Position numbers and translations under genes: made by a program. From an uncultured Lachnospiraceae bacterium (GTDB lineage: Bacteria > Bacillota > Clostridia > Lachnospirales > Lachnospiraceae), in contig ONCT01000006.1 of assembly GCA_900316395.1 (NCBI GenBank), positions 1 through 51,292 on the forward strand: a stretch of DNA of 51,292 bases. Reading direction: 5' to 3'. Of this stretch, positions 44,878 to 51,292 are shown in pieces (the stretch's first letter is position 1; each line of letters begins with the position of its first letter). The notes under the pieces were generated by a model. The model did no database searches and was not told the origin of the DNA. It saw nothing but the letters and a program-made list of their open reading frames with translations.

Positions 44878-46068
44878 CTAACTAACATTTTTGTATTTAT
44901 TAAGACCGCAAATCTTATCAACAGAATCAATAATCTCTAGAATCTCAGGAACATAATAATGATGCTCTCTCATAAGTCTGTCTATCTCGTCTCTCTCACT
45001 CTTAACAGCCTTAGTATTCTCTTCCATTCTGTCCCTTACCTTAGAACGCCTCTCCACAAGCTTATGCCTAATCTCAATTCGCTCATCCTTATTAACAAGG
45101 GCACTTGTCTGTGTTAACCATATCTTACAATCATATAGCCCTGCCTGTTTTAGAAGCCTGATTAATCGACCTGTAAAATATTCTAAGTCTTCGTTATTCT
45201 TTTCAAATCGCTCCTTCTCCTTAACAGCCTCTAGGTATTGTTCCCATACATAAAGAAGCTTATAGGAGCTTTCTACATCGTATTTGTCAGCAACATAATC
45301 AACCGCCTTAGTCACGTTGACATACTTCATTCTAACAACATTAAGAAGGGATATGGTATTGTTCAGCTTCTTCTTGTCTTTTCGCATATCTCTTGACAAA
45401 TTAGACATAAACACAAAAAGAACTCCAACTGCAATAGCTGTCACAGCAAAGAGAATCATCCTGTATAATCCCACATCTGCCTTGGTAAACTTCTCAATAA
45501 TAAATGACAATACTAAGAAGGAAGCAAATGCTACTGCAACAAGAATAGACAGAATTGTAAATCGCTTCTTAGAGCGATTGCTTTCATTAATCTCCATCTC
45601 AACTAAGCTCTTCTGACCTTCTAAGTCATTCATTTCCTTCTTAATCTTCGCCTGATACCTTTCATTCTCCTGCATTCTGCTAATGATGCCAGGCATATCC
45701 TCCTGCTCTTGTTCCATAAGAACAAATTGCTCATCAGTAATTTTCTTAGAGCTCTCAAGATAAGCAGTCTTAGCCCTGTCTGACTCTAATATATTAGCTG
45801 CAGCATTTCTTACTTCGTTATATCGCTCCTCAGGCAAATTATCAATAATTTGAATATCATCAAGGTACTTCGTTACAAGCTTATATTCCTTCTTCTCTGC
45901 TTTAATTTCTTTTGTAGTTGCAATAATTTGCTCACAAGAATCAAGGATATAGTGCTCAAGCTTCTTAGGGTCATCCCACGCATCTATATCCTGTATCTCC
46001 TTTGTAACCTTGGCAAAGGCTTCATCAAGCTCTTGTTCTTTTTTCTTCTTCCTGCCAAAAAATCTCAT
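44878..46068 (-). CDS. Two-helix membrane protein with flanking coiled coils
   Basis: Not recognised as a named family. The 396 residues start with a basic patch (RFFGRKKKKEQ), then a long helical/coiled-coil region (about 10-165), two transmembrane helices (about 170-190, ILSILVAVAFASFLVLSFII, and 203-224, MILFAVTAIAVGVLFVFM), and a second long charged helical region (about 228-396). Both ends should be cytoplasmic with only a tiny outside loop (KFTKADVGLYR). It could be the membrane anchor for the other four soluble proteins of the group. The start lies 11 bases from the TPR-like gene. Confidence 0.8.
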   Translation of the reverse strand: MRFFGRKKKKEQELDEAFAKVTKEIQDIDAWDDPKKLEHYILDSCEQIIATTKEIKAEKKEYKLVTKYLDDIQIIDNLPEERYNEVRNAAANILESDRAKTAYLESSKKITDEQFVLMEQEQEDMPGIISRMQENERYQAKIKKEMNDLEGQKSLVEMEINESNRSKKRFTILSILVAVAFASFLVLSFIIEKFTKADVGLYRMILFAVTAIAVGVLFVFMSNLSRDMRKDKKKLNNTISLLNVVRMKYVNVTKAVDYVADKYDVESSYKLLYVWEQYLEAVKEKERFEKNNEDLEYFTGRLIRLLKQAGLYDCKIWLTQTSALVNKDERIEIRHKLVERRSKVRDRMEENTKAVKSERDEIDRLMREHHYYVPEILEIIDSVDKICGLNKYKNVS

Positions 46069-46079
46069 ATACTATCCCA

Positions 46080-46910
46080 CTATATATTACACAACTGATT
46101 ATATTCCTGTTTCCATCTATTAATTATTGCACCAAGCTGATTCTTATATGACTTTTCTTCATAGAAGTCATCCCTCATCTTATCAAGACGGGTAGAAAAA
46201 TTCTTAACATCAGCACTTGTACTTGTATCTGTAACAATTTTCTTAATCTTAGCCGCTAAATCCTCAGGCACAAAATATTTTGCAACCTGCATATTGAACC
46301 CATCGTCATCTCTCATACATCTATAAGTACAAAGCATAGCTTCTAAGGATATCTTCTTACGATTAAGCTGGTATGCATATTCAAAGCATACACTTGCCTC
46401 ATTAAAAAAGAATAATCTTGAATAACATACTGCCAGATTATGCCATATATCACCAAGAAACTCCTTAGATATTTCCTTCTTATCAGCCCTGTCTAATATA
46501 TTCTCATACTCATATACAGCATCAACAATATTGCCCTTATCAAGCAATCTGTCAGCTCTGATTTTACTACATTCTATTGGTGATTTATTTTCAAATGAGC
46601 TGATTATCTCAACAACATTTCTTATCTCATCACCTGGAAGATAGTCGCACATATTAAGAAGTGTTTCAATAAATACATGCAGTGGCTTCTCTTCATCAAG
46701 AATTGTAGTTAAGGCCTTCTCTTCTTCCTTGCCGATTTCTCTTCCAATCCAGCCACACAATTCATAGCAAGCGAACTCTGTATTAATCAGATATGCGTTA
46801 TGTGCTACATAATAACACAATTCTTCCAAAGAATATATATTAAGCGATACATCTTCTATATAATATGGAACAGCCGCAATAGGCTTCTTACATAGAATTA
46901 ATTCTCCCAT
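46080..46910 (-). CDS. TPR-like protein of the five-gene group
   Basis: Not recognised as a named family. This is a 276-residue soluble protein. The middle shows two TPR-type helix pairs (RADRLLDKGNIVDAVYEYENILDRA and LGDIWHNLAVCYSRLFFFNEASVCFEYAYQLNRKKISLEAMLCTYRCM, about residues 122-205). The C-terminus is a charged helix (KNFSTRLDKMRDDFYEEKSYKNQLGAIINRWKQEYNQL). TPR proteins usually bind partner proteins, and TPR/Hsp70 pairs are common, fitting its Hsp70-like neighbour. An AAGGAG SD precedes the ATG. A long hairpin lies in the 107-base gap upstream. Confidence 0.78.
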   Translation of the reverse strand: MGELILCKKPIAAVPYYIEDVSLNIYSLEELCYYVAHNAYLINTEFACYELCGWIGREIGKEEEKALTTILDEEKPLHVFIETLLNMCDYLPGDEIRNVVEIISSFENKSPIECSKIRADRLLDKGNIVDAVYEYENILDRADKKEISKEFLGDIWHNLAVCYSRLFFFNEASVCFEYAYQLNRKKISLEAMLCTYRCMRDDDGFNMQVAKYFVPEDLAAKIKKIVTDTSTSADVKNFSTRLDKMRDDFYEEKSYKNQLGAIINRWKQEYNQLCNI

Positions 46911-46948
46911 TATAGTCTCCTTATACTATATATCTAAGATACTATCTA

Positions 46949-47012
46949 TGTCTGATTAAAATATCAACACGCTCATAAAGAAAATCGCTTAGTTGATATT
47001 TCTAATCAGACA
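46949..47012. repeat. Long inverted repeat between the Hsp70-like and TPR-like genes
   Basis: TGTCTGATTA plus AATATCAAC (46949-46968) pairs with GTTGATATT plus TAATCAGACA (46992-47012): 19 base pairs broken by a small internal loop, with a 23-base apical loop. It starts five bases past the Hsp70-like stop. No T-run follows on the minus strand, so simple termination is unlikely; mRNA processing or stability control inside the operon is more plausible. Confidence 0.75.
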
Positions 47013-47017
47013 TATTG

Positions 47018-48280
47018 TTATACTAGTGATATTCTATGTTCCCAGGTCTTATTAGAACTAGGAACAATCTCTCCGAAGCCAAGGTCAGAAATAGTAACAA
47101 CAGCTTCAATATCAGATGTAGGCCTTGCGCTAATGCGAAGCCTTGTTGTTCTATTATCTCTCTCAGGCAAGTCAGTAAGCTCTAGAATCTCCACCTTAGC
47201 ATCTCTGCTGTCAGGCTTTTGAATCCATATTTCTATCTCACCAGAGCCGTCAAGAATAACTTCACATTCTCCATGGGCCTCATACCAGCTATCTCCTGCA
47301 TTAAGAAGTGTTAGATACTCCATTATTCTCTTATCTACCACCTTAAGCGAAAGGTTCATCTTAAGCTCATTGTCTCCTATATATACAAATGGCCAATCCT
47401 TAACACCGTCCTTGACAGCACCTGCATAACAAGCACCACGAGAATACATATCCTTGCCAACAAATACCTTACGATTGTGGCACAGTTTCTGAAGAGATAC
47501 CTTAAGCCAATCGCCATCAAATCCATCCCCTAATAGATATACGGCAGATATTATCTTACCTGCAAAAACTCTTTCAATAATCTCTTCAAATTCAAGGTCT
47601 GGATTATCTCCTAATCTTCCGTGCACCCCATCCTGAAGATAAACTATCTGAGGAGTTGTTCTAAGATTCCTTGACAAATAATAATGCTTAAGCTCACTTC
47701 CTGTATAATCAAACAATACAACATCATGAAGGAAGCACTCTGGTCTCTGATTCAATGTGTAATAATAGAAAGACTCCTTAAAATCAATAACCATAAGCTT
47801 ATCTCTGGTAACACCAAGTTCACTTACAATATAAGCAAATGTCTCAACCACCTGAACATCCAGGCTCTCAACAGCAATAACCAGCTTAAGAAGCCTTTTG
47901 TTAGCATAGAAATATCCCGGCATATTAAGAAGCTTCTTAATATATATGAGAAGTAAATCCCTAGCCTTCAATCTCTCATTCTCTATAAGAATATCTTCAT
48001 TTGCGTACGCCTTAGGGAGTATATCTTCTATAGCCAAGGCATTGCCAAGCTTAACCTGAGACTTTGCCTCTTCTCCAAAAAACCACTGTCCTACAGCTCT
48101 TCTCTTAGCTAGAAATGTAGGAATTTGACAATGATTAGCACCCATTACAGTACTAATAGTTTCTGGTGAATCCATATTTATTTGATAATAACTTACACAT
48201 GTGTAGCTTTCGCGTAACTCAATTCCGAAATATACACCTTTAGAATTATCCTGCAATTTGTCACCTCTAATCACATACAT
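47018..48280 (-). CDS. Degenerate Hsp70/actin-fold (ASKHA) protein, DUF5716-like
   Basis: The 420 residues follow the Hsp70 order in weakened form. YFGIELRESYTCVSYY (about 17-32) matches the phosphate-1 strand (DLGTTNS). CQIPTFLAKRRAVGQWFFGEEAKSQ matches the IPS...VGEAAK region. IDFKESFYYYTLNQ sits where EPTAAALAYG would be. VVLFDYTGSELKHYY matches phosphate-2 (DLGGGT). VYLLGDGFDGDWLKVSLQKL...GKDMYSRGACYAGA matches the adenosine motif and its end. Key Gly/Thr residues are missing, so ATP use is uncertain. The C-terminal ~100 residues are beta-rich, like an Hsp70 substrate domain. I associate it with DUF5716 from memory only. A TTG at 48256 with a better SD (AGAGGTG) is an alternative start. 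Confidence 0.75.
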   Translation of the reverse strand: MYVIRGDKLQDNSKGVYFGIELRESYTCVSYYQINMDSPETISTVMGANHCQIPTFLAKRRAVGQWFFGEEAKSQVKLGNALAIEDILPKAYANEDILIENERLKARDLLLIYIKKLLNMPGYFYANKRLLKLVIAVESLDVQVVETFAYIVSELGVTRDKLMVIDFKESFYYYTLNQRPECFLHDVVLFDYTGSELKHYYLSRNLRTTPQIVYLQDGVHGRLGDNPDLEFEEIIERVFAGKIISAVYLLGDGFDGDWLKVSLQKLCHNRKVFVGKDMYSRGACYAGAVKDGVKDWPFVYIGDNELKMNLSLKVVDKRIMEYLTLLNAGDSWYEAHGECEVILDGSGEIEIWIQKPDSRDAKVEILELTDLPERDNRTTRLRISARPTSDIEAVVTISDLGFGEIVPSSNKTWEHRISLV

Positions 48281-48282
48281 AT

Positions 48283-51200
48283 CTATACTCTGGCAAATAA
48301 TTGCTTAGTCACATAATCTAGTCCCTGATATTCCTTCATCTCCTCGAGCAAATCCTTCTCCTCATTATAGAGAAGGTCTGATTGCATCTTATTGATTCTG
48401 TCATATCTGCTATTGCCATCATTAATAATGTCATTATATACAAGTACATCCTTCTTAAGCACATCTTCTTCATCAAGCCTATGCACTTCGTAGTAGATAT
48501 TATCACCGAAGAATAAGACGAATTGCTTTACATATATTCCTGGATACATCTCAAGCATCTCTTCAAACTGAATATCATCCTCGTTCTTCTTGTATATAAT
48601 ATTGATTCTCTCATTAGCATTTCCATGATACTCAGCAAACTGCTTATCATAGAGATGATATTTAATAATCAACTGCCTGTCCATATTCTTAAAAAATGAG
48701 AAATATACATTCTTGACAACATACTCTCTAACAATATTGTCAAGTATATTAAGCTCATTCTCCTTAAGATTATCCATGAAGCACAAATGCTTCATAAGAG
48801 CAATTTTACAAGCATCATTCAACTTATCAGAACGATTGTATTGCCTGAATATGAACGAAGCATCGAACTCATCTAAATCATCAATAGCTTCATTAATGTA
48901 GTCATTGGCAAAATATGTTAGGACTGCTTCTACTAACATCTTGTTATAATCAGATGATACATAGGACTTAAATATGTCATGATAAGCATCACTAATATCT
49001 TCGCTATAGAACATCTGGACTAATATTCTGTCTTCTAGCTTATGAGTATCGATATTATGCTTTAAGCCTTCTTTCCATAGCATTATCATCTTATCATTAG
49101 GGCCAACATATTCTTCACATAGGAAATTACATACGTCAGGGTCTAATTCTTCAGAACCGATTATGCTAGCACATAGCGATACGAAAAAGGACGAAGTAGT
49201 CTCCTCTACATCTTCTTTAATCATATAGCTGCATAGCTTATTAATATATTTTTTCTCAACATAGGAACCGTTATATGTACTTACTATGTAATATGCTCTG
49301 TCGTAGCTCTCTGTTGATATAAATAAGTCAATTATATACGAAAGGACTTCTGCATCTATCCTGTCAAATGATACCTCTTCGCAAAGGTGTCGCTCTATCA
49401 TATCCTCTCTTCCATGCTTTTGTAAGAAATATATAAGCAAAGGATAAAGCTTAGCTTTATAGTCTGATGATATTGCCTTAGAAGAAATAAATGTCTCAAC
49501 ACAATGCAAATCCTCAATCTTAAGGGTCTCATCATCCTTGCCTCTAAGAATAGCAGGAAGAGAAGAATCCTTAAGTTCATCAAAGAATCGAATGACATAA
49601 GGCATTGATTCTGGTGATAGTTTCTTCAGATTATCTACCAAAGCATCACTCTTAAGCAGGAACTCATACATGTAATCACCTGTAGCCGAATGCAATACTC
49701 CCTTCTTATCCTCTAAGAATATGCAGAAATTCTTGGCAAAAATCGGCACATAACATACATTATTCCTCACAGGCGCAATCACAGGATTCTCTAACTGTTC
49801 CGACACCACTAAAACTCTGGTAATATCATCTCTTGCAACAGAGATTCTTGCTGTATGCAATAGCGGTGCAATATTAGCAGCCACATCTTCATTAATAATT
49901 CCATTATCTAATACATCCTGATAAATTATGGCAAGAGAATCGTCAATTCGTCCATATTGCATTTGTTCTATTGCAAATAATTCAATTGTGCGCAAGTATT
50001 GCTGATACAAGCTAGAGAAGTCATCCTTATGCAATACAACATTACTATATACAATAGCCTTCTTATCGTATGACATATTGCTTTGGTATTTGAAATACAT
50101 TAAAAGTACCTGTGGCAGATTAACAAGATGCTCCCCTTCTAAGCACATAAGATATGCTTCATATACTCCTGTAATCCTCATCTCCTTATAGAGACACAGC
50201 TCATACCATCTTAGGTATTTCTCTCCATATGAATTAGTACGCATCAGATACCCTACAATAATCTCTAATGCACTATTGGTTGGATTAGCCTCATAAGCAG
50301 CACATGCTATCTTATATAATCTCTCATCATAAGTACTACATACATTAAGCAATGCCATGAATTGATCACTAATATCCTCTGTAAACCCGTTATGTCTTCT
50401 AATCCAATTAAGAATCTTGATAACACAAGGTGAAATCTCTTTAATTAGATAAGGGTCCTGTCTATATATAGCATAGGCTTCAACATACAGATATGGTGTG
50501 TCATATCCATTATTCAACCATTGTGTTATGTCCTTAAGCTTCCTTGAATTATTATTGCTATATTCGTTCCGCAAGAACAGTAGGAACCAGAACACGCGCA
50601 CATCATCTGGGTGACTTCTAAAAATCACTTCAATCTCATTAGTAAGTCTGTCCACATAACTAGGCTCCGGCTCTATTAAAGTACATAGATACAGTAGATA
50701 TGCCCACTTAACACTCTTCTTATCGCTAATATCCCTCTTAATCTTCTGTATAATCCATAAAGCTTCCTGCTTCTGTCCATTTGCAATATATGCATGAGCC
50801 TTCATAAGCTCATAGAACTCAACATCAGCATCACATTTGTCATAGGAAGGCTCTATCCCCTCTTCCATAGCATATCTAAGGTCTGTAATAAATGTATCTA
50901 TTAGCTGTATGCTTTTCTCTGCCCACTGACCTGTGGTTATATGACGAAGTCTGTATTCCTCATAATTATATAGAAATTCAACCTTGCGTCTCTTCTTATC
51001 CTGATAAGAGAAATCAACATAGGTGTCTTCTCCCTCTAATCTTGCAGTAATCAAGAACTCCTTATGCTGGTTGATTGTGTCAAAAGAAATCTTGGCAAGA
51101 TTAGTACCCTTATGCATACGATTCTTGTGAATATAATAGTCAAAATGCAGCTTTGAGCCCAAGAAATAATCAGAATCAATATGCTCCTTCTCAATAGTAA

Positions 51201-51292
51201 CAAAATCAGCATCAATTGATACATCAATCTCAACATTGCCCCATGTTGACTTGGTAATTACAATCTCTTCCTTCTGATTCTCGCAAATGTCA
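48283..51292 (-). CDS. Very large DUF5717-like protein (5' end beyond window)
   Basis: The frame has no stop up to the right edge, so at least 1002 residues are visible and the true start lies outside; the internal TTG at 51162 is not the start. The first visible ~90 residues are beta-strand-rich and Ig-like (VEIDVSIDADFVTIEKEHI, then HKNRMHKGTNLAKISFDT). The remaining ~900 are helical repeats of solenoid type (TPR/HEAT-like), for example MKAHAYIANGQKQEALWIIQKI and YDRAYYIVSTYNGSYVEKKYINKLCSYMI. The acidic C-terminus ends EMKEYQGLDYVTKQLFARV. This resembles the DUF5717 family of Lachnospiraceae (from memory). The next gene starts two bases after its stop, so they are coupled. Confidence 0.75.
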   Translation of the reverse strand, partial: DICENQKEEIVITKSTWGNVEIDVSIDADFVTIEKEHIDSDYFLGSKLHFDYYIHKNRMHKGTNLAKISFDTINQHKEFLITARLEGEDTYVDFSYQDKKRRKVEFLYNYEEYRLRHITTGQWAEKSIQLIDTFITDLRYAMEEGIEPSYDKCDADVEFYELMKAHAYIANGQKQEALWIIQKIKRDISDKKSVKWAYLLYLCTLIEPEPSYVDRLTNEIEVIFRSHPDDVRVFWFLLFLRNEYSNNNSRKLKDITQWLNNGYDTPYLYVEAYAIYRQDPYLIKEISPCVIKILNWIRRHNGFTEDISDQFMALLNVCSTYDERLYKIACAAYEANPTNSALEIIVGYLMRTNSYGEKYLRWYELCLYKEMRITGVYEAYLMCLEGEHLVNLPQVLLMYFKYQSNMSYDKKAIVYSNVVLHKDDFSSLYQQYLRTIELFAIEQMQYGRIDDSLAIIYQDVLDNGIINEDVAANIAPLLHTARISVARDDITRVLVVSEQLENPVIAPVRNNVCYVPIFAKNFCIFLEDKKGVLHSATGDYMYEFLLKSDALVDNLKKLSPESMPYVIRFFDELKDSSLPAILRGKDDETLKIEDLHCVETFISSKAISSDYKAKLYPLLIYFLQKHGREDMIERHLCEEVSFDRIDAEVLSYIIDLFISTESYDRAYYIVSTYNGSYVEKKYINKLCSYMIKEDVEETTSSFFVSLCASIIGSEELDPDVCNFLCEEYVGPNDKMIMLWKEGLKHNIDTHKLEDRILVQMFYSEDISDAYHDIFKSYVSSDYNKMLVEAVLTYFANDYINEAIDDLDEFDASFIFRQYNRSDKLNDACKIALMKHLCFMDNLKENELNILDNIVREYVVKNVYFSFFKNMDRQLIIKYHLYDKQFAEYHGNANERINIIYKKNEDDIQFEEMLEMYPGIYVKQFVLFFGDNIYYEVHRLDEEDVLKKDVLVYNDIINDGNSRYDRINKMQSDLLYNEEKDLLEEMKEYQGLDYVTKQLFARV

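Noticed and set aside
51051..51236. Short minus-strand frame near the right edge
   Set aside because: It lies in another frame of the large DUF5717-like gene and is Leu/Ile-rich shadow code.

Overview
The window is AT-rich Gram-positive DNA from a motile member of the Clostridia, most likely family Lachnospiraceae (Roseburia/Butyrivibrio/Eubacterium type; the rank is inferred from gene content and protein style, not from a marker). Almost everything is on the minus strand; the only plus-strand gene is a small DUF1292 protein near 38.9 kb. No rRNA, tRNA, CRISPR array, insertion sequence or prophage is seen. Several starts were moved to internal ATGs that have good Shine-Dalgarno (SD) sites: cheB, the PilZ gene, fliK, fliI, fliG, flgB, gltX, the DUF5662 gene and the DUF1292 gene.

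About 29.3 to 0 kb, read leftward, is a nearly complete fla/che locus. Unit 1 is flgB-flgC-fliE-fliF-fliG-fliH-fliI-fliJ-motE-like(ylxF)-fliK-flgD-TIGR02530 family-flgE: rod, MS ring, export ATPase, hook scaffold and hook. It starts at a sigma-A-like promoter and ends at a strong hairpin terminator after flgE. Unit 2, with its own weaker promoter, is motA-motB-fliL-fliM-fliY-cheY-fliO-fliP-fliQ-fliR-flhB-flhA-flhF-flhG-pilZ-cheB-cheA-cheW-cheC: stator, switch, export gate, flagellar placement GTPases, a c-di-GMP receptor and the chemotaxis core. cheC runs off the left edge. The stator residues look like the sodium type (MotPS/PomAB). CheB has lost its receiver domain. The junction before flgE carries a structured RNA that could hide the flgE SD.

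29.5 to 35.1 kb is yifB(comM-like)-dprA-topA-codY, ending at a terminator just upstream of the flagellar promoter. It is a compressed version of the dprA-topA-...-codY-flgB order known from Bacillus. 35.1 to 38.7 kb holds trpS, a DUF5662 gene and a GH13 debranching-enzyme-like protein whose catalytic residues appear to be lost. 38.8 to 41 kb holds the DUF1292 gene and a compact UvrD/PcrA-type helicase, meeting tail to tail.

41.1 to 51.3 kb is the least understood part: gltX preceded by a tight five-gene run. Its genes encode a very large protein (DUF5717-like, running off the right edge), a degenerate Hsp70/actin-fold protein (DUF5716-like), a TPR-like protein, a two-helix membrane coiled-coil protein and a large protein with a cyclic-nucleotide-binding-like N-terminus. 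I read these as one uncharacterised multi-protein system. Long imperfect hairpins follow the Hsp70-like gene and gltX.
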